A stretch of DNA of 64,000 nt from Ligilactobacillus salitolerans (GCF_003864415.1 NZ_BFFP01000008.1:1-64000), one strand, 5' to 3'. Counted from the first letter of the stretch, positions 27,371 through 36,361 are shown. A program made the numbers and translations. Notes: generated from the sequence alone by a model not told the origin.

Positions 27371-27416
27371 AAAAGGTCAGCAACTTCCAAAAAATTGGCG
27401 GTTACTGACCTTTTTT
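27371..27416. terminator. Terminator-like hairpin
   Basis: Arms AAAAGGTCAGCAAC / GTTACTGACCTTTT with a T-run on the plus strand. No obvious gene ends here: 27230-27370 contains nothing recognisable. Confidence 0.6.
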
Positions 27417-27470
27417 CATTTACATTTATCCAAATCAGGCTTAATTTAGGGGGGAAAGAAGTGAATAGAT

Positions 27471-27605
27471 ATGAGCGATGAAATTAAAAAGATCCCGCAG
27501 CCGATCCGCGGCTACTGTCCTCGTTGCGGCCAGCCAATGAGGATCAACCATGGCTGGAATTCTTGTCCCCACTGCCACATGATTTTTCAGTCTAACTTCA
27601 AATGA
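27471..27605 (+). CDS. 44-aa zinc-ribbon microprotein
   Basis: Short frame MSDEIKKIPQPIRGYCPRCG... ending HMIFQSNFK. Two CxxC knuckles (YCPRCGQ and SCPHCHM) separated by 13 residues define a rubredoxin-type zinc ribbon. A purine-rich AGGGGGGAAAGAAG lies upstream, somewhat far (about 11-16 bases) from the ATG. The stop abuts the stop of the convergent pentapeptide-repeat gene. Role unknown; probably a structural zinc protein. Confidence 0.7.
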   Translation: MSDEIKKIPQPIRGYCPRCGQPMRINHGWNSCPHCHMIFQSNFK

Positions 27606-28196
27606 CTATTCCTTGAATTTGATCCCTAATAAACCAACAAAAACTGCAGCTTGCGGGATCGAGATCTGACAGCCTTTCAAAAGTCTTGGATCAACGTTTA
27701 GACTATCAAAAAAGCTGTTGGACAAATCGACTCCTTTGAGCGGGGTCCCCAAAAAATCGGTTCCATTCAAATCACAGCGCTGAAAGGTCAGCCCCTTCTT
27801 GATCTTGACTTCTTGAAAGTATGCTTCTTGCAAACTACTGTCCAAAAAACTGCATTCTTCGAGCTTAGTGGCAGATAAATTCAGATAATCAGCCTTAGAG
27901 TCCACGATCGTACTTTTCAACAGAGTACTGCCGGAAAGATCAGCCCCCATCAAGCGGCACTTCCTGAACTCAGTCTGGTAAAAGAAGCTTTCCGTAAAGG
28001 TATTATTTAAGAACTCACAACCTTCAAAAACACAATTATCCCATTCACTGTGTGAAAAATCACTTTGGTCAAAGGTACAGTTTTTCAAGCTCACCTCTGC
28101 AAAACTCAATTTTTCGTCTGAGTATGTGAAATGACATTTTTCATAGCTCTCGCCGGCCTCGAGCTGATCCAAGCTTAATTGTTGTGCGCTGATCAT
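27606..28196 (-). CDS. Pentapeptide-repeat protein (Qnr/MfpA-like)
   Basis: 196 aa from ATG 28196, selected for GGAGGGTCAATCA just upstream; a longer frame to 28256 lacks a site. Right-handed beta-helix repeats A(D/N)Lxx are visible (CTFDQSDFSHSEWDNCVFEGCEFLN, MGADLSGS, CDLNGTDFLG, GVDLSNS). The C-terminal end LLKGCQISIPQAAVFVGLLGI resembles the dimerisation helix of Qnr-type proteins that mimic DNA and protect gyrase. Gyrase protection is plausible but unproven. Monocistronic. Confidence 0.82.
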   Translation of the reverse strand: MISAQQLSLDQLEAGESYEKCHFTYSDEKLSFAEVSLKNCTFDQSDFSHSEWDNCVFEGCEFLNNTFTESFFYQTEFRKCRLMGADLSGSTLLKSTIVDSKADYLNLSATKLEECSFLDSSLQEAYFQEVKIKKGLTFQRCDLNGTDFLGTPLKGVDLSNSFFDSLNVDPRLLKGCQISIPQAAVFVGLLGIKFKE

Positions 28197-28410
28197 TGAT
28201 TGACCCTCCCTATGCATGAGCATTAACACTTTATGTTCAACACTAACATAAAACATTCATCGGTTGAAACATAATAACTGACTAAACTTGCTGAATTGGG
28301 AAAGAATAATGCTGTTACTGAAAAATTGTGGGATCTCTCAGAACGACCATTTCTGACCCACTAAACAATTTTGGTTTACATAACTAGACTTATCCGTAGC
28401 AGTGAGTATA

Positions 28411-28968
28411 TTATAGCTCTTCAATTCCGTTTTTTACTAATTTCCACAAGAACTCAAATCTTCTTTGATAGTCGGGTAAATTCCAACTGTCTTTAAAGTT
28501 AGCTAATGTAAAAATTGAAAAAGCTGCAAGAATAGCTTCTGCACGTTCAAAGTTAGGGTCATTATACTGCATGATTTGATTAATAATCTGATAAGCAGGA
28601 ATTAAAACTGAATGGAGTGCTTGAGAGTTATTTTCAACGTACTGTGTGTTTAATAAAAACATTTTAGGGTCCTTGTTAAAGGCTCCTTTTTTTGCATTGA
28701 CAAAATCCCAAAGCCAGTCGTGTAGTTGTTCCTCTTTATTAACCGTTGTATCTTCATTGAGCTGTACTTGTTCAATGATATTTTTTTTAAACCAAGCAGA
28801 AGTAACAGCTACCCACAGAGCTTGTTTATTTCTAAAATGTTTATAAATTGCCGCGTGAGTTACTCCAAGTTTAGTTGCAATTTGAGTCAAGGAAATCTTG
28901 GCAGACCCGGTTTCTTCGATTAATTGACTAGCAGTAGCAATAATACGTTCTTGTGTGATTTTTTCCAT
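28411..28968 (-). CDS. TetR/AcrR-family transcriptional regulator
   Basis: 185 aa. N-terminal HTH about residues 8-52: RIIATASQLIEETG, ISLTQIATKLGVTHAAIYKHFRNKQALW is the TetR signature. The C-terminal ligand domain ends with FEFLWKLVKNGIEEL. Divergent from the redox cluster that starts at 29144, so it likely represses that cluster and itself, responding to a reactive carbonyl or enone. A short palindrome CTAA-TTAAT-TTAG (28993-29005) in the shared spacer is a possible operator. AT-rich like its neighbours. Confidence 0.9.
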   Translation of the reverse strand: MEKITQERIIATASQLIEETGSAKISLTQIATKLGVTHAAIYKHFRNKQALWVAVTSAWFKKNIIEQVQLNEDTTVNKEEQLHDWLWDFVNAKKGAFNKDPKMFLLNTQYVENNSQALHSVLIPAYQIINQIMQYNDPNFERAEAILAAFSIFTLANFKDSWNLPDYQRRFEFLWKLVKNGIEEL

Positions 28969-29052
28969 AGCATTACCTCAGTAAATACGGGCCTAATTAA
29001 TTTAGTTGATGTTAGGATCTATAATAGCATAGGAAACCACAGGTAACAATCT

Positions 29053-29081
29053 TTGACTTTTGTAACTAAAATAATTATAAT
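29053..29081 (+). promoter_or_regulatory. Strong promoter of the redox cluster
   Basis: -35 TTGACT (29053-29058), 17-bp spacer, -10 TATAAT (29076-29081). Faces the dehydrogenase-esterase-OYE-SDR genes and is divergent from the TetR gene. Confidence 0.75.
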
Positions 29082-29143
29082 TCGAGCTAAATTAGACTTT
29101 CCAAAAAAGTAGCTGAAAAAGACATGTTAATTGGAGGTAAGTT

Positions 29144-30144
29144 ATGAAAGCAGCACAGCTAGAAAAATACGCAAAAGATTTCACTTTACAGGTTAATGAG
29201 ATACCAGTACCAGAAATTGGCGCAAATGATGTGTTAGTTAAGGTAAAAACGGCAGCTGTTAACCCAGTAGACAGTTTAATTGGGACTGGCAGTCTCAAAT
29301 TGATCCAGAATTATAAATTTCCCTTAACTATGGGTAATGAGTTAACGGGAATTATTGAAAAGCGAGGTAGTAAAGTTACAGATATACAGCTAGGCGAAGC
29401 AGTTTACACACGTCTACCGGTACAGAAATTGGAGCGTTTGCAGAATATGTAGTAATAGATAGTGGTGCTGTTGCACCTTTACCAGCTAATTTAAATTTTG
29501 TTACTGGAGCGGGAGTACCGCTTACAGGTTTAACTGCTTATCAAGGCCTATATGAAGAGCTGGAGGTAAAACCAGGGGAGACAGTTTTTATTGCTGGTGG
29601 TTCTGGGTCGTTTGGACAAATGGCGGTACCACTTGCTAAGCATCTTGGTTTAAAAGTAATTGTTAGTGGTAATACCAGTGCTAAAGAAAGAACTTTAGCA
29701 CTTGGTGCAGATCAATACCTTGACTATCATAATGAAAACTATTGGGAGAAATTGGCAGATGTTGACTATGTGATTGATGCTTTAGGGCCAAATGAATTTG
29801 ATCATGAACTGTCAATTATCAAGCAGGGTGGTCGGCTACTTTCTTTAAGAACGGGACCTAATAAACGCTTTGCAGTTGCTCATCATTTTTCTTGGGCGAA
29901 ACAAAAGTTGTTTAGTTTGGCAGGTGCAAAATTTGATAAAAAAGCGGCCGAGAAGAATGTTGAATATCATTTTATTTTTGTTCGTAGCAATGGTAGTCAG
30001 CTAAAGAAAATTACGCAAATTGTTGAAGAAAATAACCTCATTCCAACAATTGATCCGACAGAGTTTCATATTGAAGATATTAATGACGCTTTTAATTTGA
30101 TCGCTAGTGGAAAAGCTAAAGGGAAAGTTGTGATTAAATTTTGA
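29144..30144 (+). pseudogene. Zinc-type alcohol dehydrogenase/quinone oxidoreductase, frameshifted
   Basis: Two frames join to one MDR-family enone/quinone reductase. The first (29144-29452) ends prematurely after VYTRLPVQKLERLQNM. The other frame continues from about 29425 with TEIGAFAEYVVIDSG, the NADPH motif AGGSGSFGQMAVPLAKHLG, YVIDALG and KGKVVIKF to 30144. A single-base indel near 29415-29430 accounts for the break. Intact relatives reduce quinones or alpha,beta-unsaturated carbonyls with NADPH. First gene after the promoter; its loss would leave the downstream genes transcribed. A sequencing error cannot be excluded. Confidence 0.85.
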
Positions 30145-30163
30145 ATCGTGTTAATGGGTAATT

Positions 30164-31189
30164 ATGGTGGACGATACAAAGCATACAAGTTATACAAGGA
30201 GGAGAATTAAAATTAAGGAGACAACAAAAATCGGCTTAGTTGGTTTGTCTGCTGGCCTTGTATTCGGGAAATATCGGGCAATTAAAGAACAACGAAGTTT
30301 TAGAAGTTTAGTGTTGGAGAGATTACTCCCTCACATTCCAGCACTGCCGGAAATCAAAACAGAGCAAGATTTTCAGGAGGCTTTAGAAAAAAGTAAAAGA
30401 AGATACCAATTACCTAAAGCAGTCGCTGCCCTCTATCATGTTCATTATATCCAAGGGCAAAAAGGAGTTTTAGAAATGAATCCCCCGATTGTAAACAGCA
30501 AAAATCAAGTGATTTTCTATGTGCATGGTGGTGGTTACTGGGAACAACCTACAATAGCTCATTTTGCTACAATCCATCGACTATCTACAGAATTAGGTTT
30601 AAGAGTAATTATGCCGATTTATCCTAAGGCACCAGCGTATAACGCCTATGATGCTTACGATATGGTTTTGAAAAGTTATTTGAGTTTGCTTAATGAGCAG
30701 CAGGTTGATTCTGCAAAGATAATATTCATAGGAGATTCGGCCGGAGCGGGGTTAATTTTGGCGCTTCTTCAACGGTTACGTGATAAGCATTTACCGTTGC
30801 CCCAGCAGGCATTCTTACTTTCTCCTTGGTTGGATATTACTAATAGTAACGGTCAAATGGCCAAAATTCAGCCGGTTGACCCGATGCTTGACTTGTCAAA
30901 TTTAAAGCTATTAGGAAAATATTATGCTGGTGACCTTGAGCCTAGAGATCCCCTTGTCAGTCCGCTATATGGAGATTCAGCTGCATTACCGCCAATATAT
31001 GTCTTTACTGGGGATCATGATATTTTGAATGCTGATGCTGTGAAATTCCAGCAGATGGCTAATAAAAAAGGTTGGAACGTGACGACATTTTATTATCATG
31101 CTATGAGTCATGTTTTTTCGCTTTTTCCTACCCCTGAAGGGCTTGATTCACTGAAGCGAATAGTACGGATCATTCAAACAAGTAATTAA
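30164..31189 (+). CDS. Alpha/beta hydrolase (HSL-type esterase/lipase)
   Basis: Up to 341 aa. HSL-family oxyanion motif HGGGYWEQ, nucleophile GDSAGAG, catalytic Asp in TGDHDIL and His in SHVFSLFPTPEG. The N-terminus (IGLVGLSAGLVFGKY) may be membrane-associated. The only in-frame ATG (30164) lacks a good site, whereas AAGGAGG at 30196-30202 is ideally spaced from an ATT codon at 30212 (then K-E-T-T-K), so translation may really start there. It probably hydrolyses short-chain esters. Part of the TetR-divergent redox cluster. Confidence 0.85.
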   Translation: MVDDTKHTSYTRRRIKIKETTKIGLVGLSAGLVFGKYRAIKEQRSFRSLVLERLLPHIPALPEIKTEQDFQEALEKSKRRYQLPKAVAALYHVHYIQGQKGVLEMNPPIVNSKNQVIFYVHGGGYWEQPTIAHFATIHRLSTELGLRVIMPIYPKAPAYNAYDAYDMVLKSYLSLLNEQQVDSAKIIFIGDSAGAGLILALLQRLRDKHLPLPQQAFLLSPWLDITNSNGQMAKIQPVDPMLDLSNLKLLGKYYAGDLEPRDPLVSPLYGDSAALPPIYVFTGDHDILNADAVKFQQMANKKGWNVTTFYYHAMSHVFSLFPTPEGLDSLKRIVRIIQTSN

Positions 31190-31211
31190 AAATAATGGAG
31201 GCCTTTTATTT

Positions 31212-32273
31212 ATGGAAAAATTATGGGAGCCATTTGAGCTAGGTAAACTTCAACTAAAAAATAGGCTTGTTATGGCACCAATGACTCGCAGTCGTGCTAA
31301 AGAGAACGGTACGGTTAATGAGTTAGCACCTGAATATTATGCCCAACGTGCCTCAATGGGATTGCTTATTAGCGAAGGTACCCAGCCGTCACCTGAAGGG
31401 CAAGGGTATCCTAGTACACCGGGGATTTATACTAATGCACAAATTTCTAGTTGGAAACAGGTTACTCAAGCGGTTCATGATGCAAATGGGAAATTATTTA
31501 TTCAGTTGATGCATGTTGGTCGGATGGGACACCCTGATAATATCCCTACTCATCAGAAAGCAGTGGCACCATCAGCAATTGCACCTGAAGAAAAAATTTT
31601 TACGAAAAAGGGAATGAAAGATATCCCAGTACCTCGTGCGTTAACAGTTGACCAAATTGAAGACACTATTAATGCTTATCGCAAGAGTGCCAGAGCAGCC
31701 ATTGAGGCAGGAGCGGATGGTGTTGAAATCCATGGGGCTAATGGTTATTTAATTCACCAGTTTTTGGGTGAAAATTCTAATAAGCGTCATGATGAATATG
31801 GTGGAAGTATTCAAAACCGGGCACTTTTTGCGCTAAAGGTTGCCAAAGCAGTGGTTGAGGAAATAGGGCCACAAAGAGTTGGGTTTCGGATTTCACCTAT
31901 GAATATGCTTGGTGGTGTAAATGAAGGCGAAAATGGAGCAGCCTTATATCATTACTTGGTATCAGAATTAAACAAGTTGAATCTGGTCTATCTCCATATG
32001 ATGCATGTTGGCCATGAAGAAGTTCTAGCAGATATTAGAAAAACATGGAAAAATTCATTGATTGTAAATCGTGCTGGACGAAAAATGACTGATGTTAGTC
32101 TAGATCTAGATAATGAGAATGCAGATTTAGTTTCAGTTGGAACGTGGGCCCTAGCTAATCCAGATTTGGTAGAGCGATTAAAGATACATGCACCACTTAA
32201 TGAAGTGGATAAAGCTACGGTGTACGTTAATAATGGTGCAGTTGGTTACACAGACTATCCAACTTTGAACTAA
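31212..32273 (+). CDS. Old Yellow Enzyme family NADH:flavin oxidoreductase
   Basis: 353 aa TIM barrel, NemA/OYE class. LFEPFELGKLxLKNR-type start (LWEPFELGKLQLKNRLVMAPMTRSR), substrate-binding pair in EIHGANGYLIHQFL, FMN contacts NKRHDEYGGS and GTWALANPDLV. It reduces activated C=C bonds such as enones and nitro-compounds, using FMN and NAD(P)H. 22 bp after the esterase gene. Together with the SDR and the broken quinone reductase it suggests detoxification of electrophilic carbonyls. Confidence 0.93.
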   Translation: MEKLWEPFELGKLQLKNRLVMAPMTRSRAKENGTVNELAPEYYAQRASMGLLISEGTQPSPEGQGYPSTPGIYTNAQISSWKQVTQAVHDANGKLFIQLMHVGRMGHPDNIPTHQKAVAPSAIAPEEKIFTKKGMKDIPVPRALTVDQIEDTINAYRKSARAAIEAGADGVEIHGANGYLIHQFLGENSNKRHDEYGGSIQNRALFALKVAKAVVEEIGPQRVGFRISPMNMLGGVNEGENGAALYHYLVSELNKLNLVYLHMMHVGHEEVLADIRKTWKNSLIVNRAGRKMTDVSLDLDNENADLVSVGTWALANPDLVERLKIHAPLNEVDKATVYVNNGAVGYTDYPTLN

Positions 32274-32363
32274 CCAATATTATCGGTGTTGTATCGTTGT
32301 GTTTTTGAATAATTAGTCTTTCAATTGTTCATTTTAAGTACTGAAGAATAAGAGGAGGAAAAT

Positions 32364-33113
32364 ATGGTTAAACGTTTAAAAGACAAAGTTGCTATTATAA
32401 CAGGTGGTATTTCCGGGATTGGAAAAGCGATTGCCCAGGATTTCTTGACTGAGGGTGCCAAAGTAATCATTACTGGTCGCCGTGAAGCATTGGGTGCCAA
32501 AGTGGCTAAAGAGTTGGGCAATCAAGAACAAGTCCAATATGTTAAGCAAGATGTTACTAGCGAGTCAGACTGGGATAATGTTGTAACAACGACGTTTGCT
32601 AAATTTGGTCGTTGGGATATTTTAGTTAATAATGCCGGAATTGGAGGTTCAGGCCATCTGATTGTACAAACAAGTTTGAAAGAATGGCAAGACGTTGTTA
32701 ATACCAATTTAACAGGAAACTTCTTGGGTGTTCGAGTAGCTTTGAATCGGATGGATAGTGGCGCGATTGTGAATGTTTCTTCGGTACTTGGCATTTTTGC
32801 TCCAATGCCAGGGATAGGAAGTTATGCAGCAGCTAAGGGAGGTACATGTGCTTTAACAAAAGCTGCCGCTGTTGAAGCAATTAAAATGGATAAAAAAATT
32901 CGGGTTAACTCAGTTCATCCAGGGTTAGTTAAGACGGATATCGTTTCTGATGATATAAAAAAGGCTCTTAGTGAGTCTAAAGATCCTATCCCATTAATTG
33001 GGAATCCGATTGATGTTGCTAAGGCAGTAACTTATCTGGCATCAGATGAGGCAGCTTACACGACAGGAACAGAATTAGTAGTAGATGGGGGATCACTGGC
33101 TGGAAGGCACTAG
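32364..33113 (+). CDS. Short-chain dehydrogenase/reductase (R-ADH-like)
   Basis: 249 aa classical SDR. Nucleotide motif TGGISGIGKAIA, NNAG at about 90, active site S (NVSSVLG), Y-x-x-x-K in SYAAAKGG, and end VVDGGSLAGRH. Overall pattern resembles the NADP-dependent (R)-specific alcohol dehydrogenases of Lactobacillus brevis/kefiri. It would interconvert ketones and alcohols. Separated by 90 bp from the OYE gene and closed by a terminator. Confidence 0.92.
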   Translation: MVKRLKDKVAIITGGISGIGKAIAQDFLTEGAKVIITGRREALGAKVAKELGNQEQVQYVKQDVTSESDWDNVVTTTFAKFGRWDILVNNAGIGGSGHLIVQTSLKEWQDVVNTNLTGNFLGVRVALNRMDSGAIVNVSSVLGIFAPMPGIGSYAAAKGGTCALTKAAAVEAIKMDKKIRVNSVHPGLVKTDIVSDDIKKALSESKDPIPLIGNPIDVAKAVTYLASDEAAYTTGTELVVDGGSLAGRH

Positions 33114-33124
33114 AATAGTTTTAC

Positions 33125-33180
33125 ATCAAAAAGAGCAAACCAGGGTTATTAGGAACGTTGGTTTGCTCTTTTTGATGTTA
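33125..33180 (+). terminator. Terminator of the redox cluster
   Basis: Stem ACATCAAAAAGAGCAAACCA / TTGGTTTGCTCTTTTTGATGT; very strong and T-rich on both strands. Confidence 0.9.
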
Positions 33181-33295
33181 GTAGTTTTTTGATTAAGGGT
33201 CCATTTATAACAAATGGACCCTGGAGTTGATTCTTTCTTGAAGAAGGAAAACAATCAGGTACTTTTATCAAAACAATCTAGCCATTTTAGTATAT

Positions 33296-33613
33296 TTAAT
33301 GCATTCCACCGAATATCATTCCAAAACCTGCACCAGTAGAACTAGTTCGATATTTTTCGCCAGTAATTTTTAGGTATATTTCTTTAACCTTCGGGGACAA
33401 AGCTGATTTCACTGCTAGAGGAGTTAAATCTGTCCGCAAATCGCTCGTTATTTTTGGTAAATATTCTTTATTTTTCAGTGCATGCGCAGCTTTCTGTAAG
33501 ATTGGGGTTTCCTCACTAGTCACTGACTCTGCTAAAGCTTCTCTAATATCAACAAATAGTTCGTCTTCTGGAGAAATTTTTTTTGCTTTGTTCTTTTTTG
33601 AAAAAATGCTCAT
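33296..33613 (-). CDS. Bacteriocin immunity-like protein
   Basis: 105 aa, soluble, helical. The segment LRTDLTPLAVKSALSPKVKEIYLKI strongly resembles the C-terminal half of enterocin A/pediocin-type immunity proteins, which protect a producer from its own class II bacteriocin. A short glycine-rich tail (GAGFGMIFGGMH) is unusual. Directly upstream, in the same orientation, is a broken small peptide frame, giving the classic peptide-immunity order. Start follows AAGGTGGTGCTAAATAA. Confidence 0.65.
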   Translation of the reverse strand: MSIFSKKNKAKKISPEDELFVDIREALAESVTSEETPILQKAAHALKNKEYLPKITSDLRTDLTPLAVKSALSPKVKEIYLKITGEKYRTSSTGAGFGMIFGGMH

Positions 33614-33631
33614 TTATTTAGCACCACCTTA

Positions 33632-33850
33632 TTATTCCTTCCAGCTTCCACCTAGTGCGCCTTCCCATCCATGTACAGATACACCAAAAGCAGCTTCAAA
33701 AGGAGACTTAGTAACTACGTAATGCCATTTTCCTTTTTTTGTCACGGTATTCATAACCATTAGCACAGTAATAACCCTGAATAATTCATAGTTCTCGCTT
33801 GTAACAGTCGTTTTATTATTACATCAATGATTTTCTAACATTCAAATTTC
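33632..33850 (-). pseudogene. Remnant of a small secreted or bacteriocin-like peptide gene
   Basis: A reverse frame ending at the TAA 33632 reads KKGKWHYVVTKSPFEAAF, then GVSVHGWEGALGGSWKE, 18 bp before the immunity-like gene. Upstream of an A7 run (about 33737-33743) the sense continues in another frame as YYCANGYEYRD, so one base is gained or lost. The 5' end with any leader peptide is missing where the insertion sequence begins. Glycine- and tryptophan-rich composition and position suggest a class II bacteriocin precursor, but I cannot name one. Confidence 0.45.
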
Positions 33851-33861
33851 ACCTTCTGGGT

Positions 33862-35292
33862 GTACAAAAAGAGCACATCCTGTGCTATGGTTAAGTCGAC
33901 CAAAACCAACCTAGAATAGGAGTGCTCCATATGTCGACTTTACAACAAGTACCGCTTAACTTCAATAAAAATCTGGTTATTTCTAATACTGGGGGCACCT
34001 TAACCAATGATGGTGGCTTATTACTAGTATCCGAATTTATGCACCAGATTAATTTTTCGCAGCTGGTAAAAGATAACTTGCATTTTCAAGAGGAACGCAA
34101 ATACTTTAAACACTCTAAAAATCACCTTTTTCAACAGTTATTGATGCAGCTGCTTGCCGGTTATTCCAATGATACCGCTGCCAATACCTTAGCCAAAGAT
34201 GTATCTTTTAAGTTAGCTTTGGATCAGTTGGTCTCCTCACAACCGACACTATCCAGATATATCAATCGAATTAGTGAAAACGAGTTAGACGGAGTCGCAA
34301 GACTAAGTCAAAAGCTAGCTCAGCTAGTCATCAAGCAAAGACAACAAGCACAGTTAATTTTGGACTTGGATTCAACTCATTCAGATACCTATGGCAAGCA
34401 AAAAGCAGTTCTTTTAATGCGCACTATAACAGCAATGGCTACCATCCTTTATTGGCCTTTGACCAAATTTCCGGCTGCCTCTTGGGGGCTAAATTGCGTC
34501 CTGGAAATCTTTACACCTCTAATGGAGCTGAAGATTTTTTACGGCCAATTTTGCAGAATTATGCAAGCCAAGATGTTTTAGTACGGGCTGATTCCGGTTT
34601 CGCAAAACCTGCAATTTATGCGGCTTGTGAAGCTGTTGGTGCCAAATTCGTGATTCGTCTCAAAGCGAACCAAAGGCTACGAAAGATTGCCGAGCACTTG
34701 ATCACGGTTGGCAATCAGGATTGTGCTGAAACTGAAATCCAGTACCATACCCTGAGAAATTATCGAGTCGATAGTTGGGATAAAGCTTACACGGTGATCG
34801 TGAAATCAACTCGGCAAGAAAGTGAGTTTCTCTTTCGACATGAATTCATTGTATCTAATCTTGAAAAAACATTTCCGCAAGATGTATATCAACTTTACCA
34901 GCAATGTGGCACAATGGAGGATCTGATCAAAGAAGTAAAAGCAGGTTTTTTCTTCAATAAAACTGATAGCTCGACTTTTGTAGCCAACCATTTTCGGATG
35001 TTGCTCAGCGGCGTCGCCTATAATTTGATCCAGGCAATGAAAATGCTTATTTTACCAGCTAAGCTCGAGAAAAACGACTATTTCTGGTTTGCGCTTTAAG
35101 CTCATGCATTTAGCGGCGAAAGTAACTCGTCATGCCCATAAAGTTTGGGTGCAATTATCAAGCGCAAATGTTTTTGATGATCTGTACTGGCAGTGCCTGT
35201 TTAGAATACAGCATTTGAATTTGATACCAGCTTAACTACAAAACGAAAAAAGAACTTGGTAAGGTCAAGGGTGTAGTTTGCACTTTTTTAGG
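33862..35292 (+). mobile_element. IS1380-like insertion sequence, decayed
   Basis: About 1.43 kb carrying one transposase frame set. Ends are suggested by imperfect inverted repeats: left ACAAAAAGAGCACA (33864-33877), right (reverse complement) AAAAAAGTGCAAACT (35276-35290), sharing AAAAAG-x-GCA-x-A. Exact tips and target duplication are not resolved. It lies next to the broken peptide gene. Confidence 0.65.
33931..35235 (+). pseudogene. IS1380-family transposase with two frameshifts
   Basis: Reading starts at ATG 33931 (after ATAGGAGTGCTCC) with NTGGTLTNDGGLLLVSEF and catalytic DLDSTHSDTYG. At about 34405 an A-run (GCAAAAAGC) lacks one base, after which HYNSNGYHPLLAFDQISGC and VRADSGFAKPAIY continue in the second frame. 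At about 35070 (GAGAAAAACGAC) one base is extra, after which LRFKLMHLAAKVTRHAHKV runs to the stop at 35235. The joined product of about 434 aa fits IS1380 transposases. As written it cannot make an intact enzyme. Confidence 0.85.
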
Positions 35293-35585
35293 AACATTTC
35301 TGGCCATTTCAATGGATGCGACATTTCAAAGATAATTCTGTAAGATTGAGCGATCCTTTCATGGCAATCTTGGCGCATTTAAGGTTGTTAGGATTAAAAT
35401 CTAGTGCATGAGCCAAAGTATGAATTATTCAGGTTTACAATTTCTCGCTCGTTTCTGATCTGATAAATGCCGTTGTTGATCTACTGTATGGAGCAGCATT
35501 AAAAGCAAGTATCGATCAAAGACGGTTACTCGAGCAAACTAACCCCTAAATTATTAGATAAAAGAAGTACAACCAAGTTAAACAA
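35293..35585. other. Gene-free segment with probable mobile-element debris
   Basis: No intact frame. Short coding-like fragments (DLINAVVDLLYGAALKAS on the plus strand; ALDFNPNNLKCAKIAMKGSL on the reverse) hint at decayed transposase or other genes. Nothing is assignable. Confidence 0.35.
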
Positions 35586-35587
35586 CA

Positions 35588-35625
35588 AAAAAAGCCCTCT
35601 CCCTGCAATGGAGAAAGAGCCTCTG
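35588..35625 (-). terminator. Terminator of the flavin reductase gene
   Basis: Reverse-strand hairpin GGCTCTTTCTCC ... GGAGAGGGCT followed by eight T, just past the stop. Confidence 0.8.
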
Positions 35626-35638
35626 AATTCTAATTTAA

Positions 35639-36187
35639 TTAGTCAACGAACTTAGCAGCAAATTCGCTAAATGACTTGCCAGCACCAGCCAAGAATTCTT
35701 TGGTGCCTTCGTTAGTAATGTTACCTTCTTCATCAGCTAATTGCATTGTGTTGCCGATGTAAAGTTCTGGTTGCTGCATTGTTGGCATGTCCAAGAAGAC
35801 CAATGTTTGACGCAATGAATGATGTGCCAAAACGCCTGAGATACCAGAGATAGACTGGGAAGCAACCAAAGCAGGCTTGCCGGCCCATGAGTTCTGGCCC
35901 CAAGGACGTGAAGCAACGTCCAAAGCATTCTTTAAAGCAGCTGGGATGTTACGGTTATGTTCTGGAGTAACGAAGATGAATGCATCCTGTGCTTGAACAG
36001 CTGCACGGAATTCATCATAAACTGCAGGAGAATTAGCATCAAGATCTTGATTGTACAAAGGAAGATCAGCAATGTTTAAGTAGTTAACTTCTGAACCTTC
36101 TGGTAAACCTGCAACGATTGCCTTAGCAACGCCTTCTGAGTATGAATTTTTACGAGTAGAACCTACAACTACACCATATTTTGTCAT
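35639..36187 (-). CDS. NADPH-dependent FMN reductase (YieF/ChrR-like)
   Basis: 182 aa flavodoxin-like fold. FMN phosphate loop GSTRKNSYS near the N-terminus and TPEHNRNIPAALKNALD in the middle are diagnostic of the FMN_red family; ASQSISGISG binds the isoalloxazine. It reduces quinones, azo compounds or chromate using NAD(P)H. Single gene with strong site AGGAGAAATAATA and an efficient terminator; codon use looks like that of a well-expressed gene. Confidence 0.92.
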   Translation of the reverse strand: MTKYGVVVGSTRKNSYSEGVAKAIVAGLPEGSEVNYLNIADLPLYNQDLDANSPAVYDEFRAAVQAQDAFIFVTPEHNRNIPAALKNALDVASRPWGQNSWAGKPALVASQSISGISGVLAHHSLRQTLVFLDMPTMQQPELYIGNTMQLADEEGNITNEGTKEFLAGAGKSFSEFAAKFVD

Positions 36188-36361
36188 GTTATTATTTCTC
36201 CTTTTCTTACTAAAAGTAACTAAATTGTCGATAAATTTATTCTACCATTTTACTTACAAAAAGCAAGTGTTTTTTTCAAAAAAATTCTAAAACTCCGCCT
36301 AAGTGCCGTCACAACAACTCTAATCACACTTATTTTACAGTTTATTTCGCATTTCGGCAAA

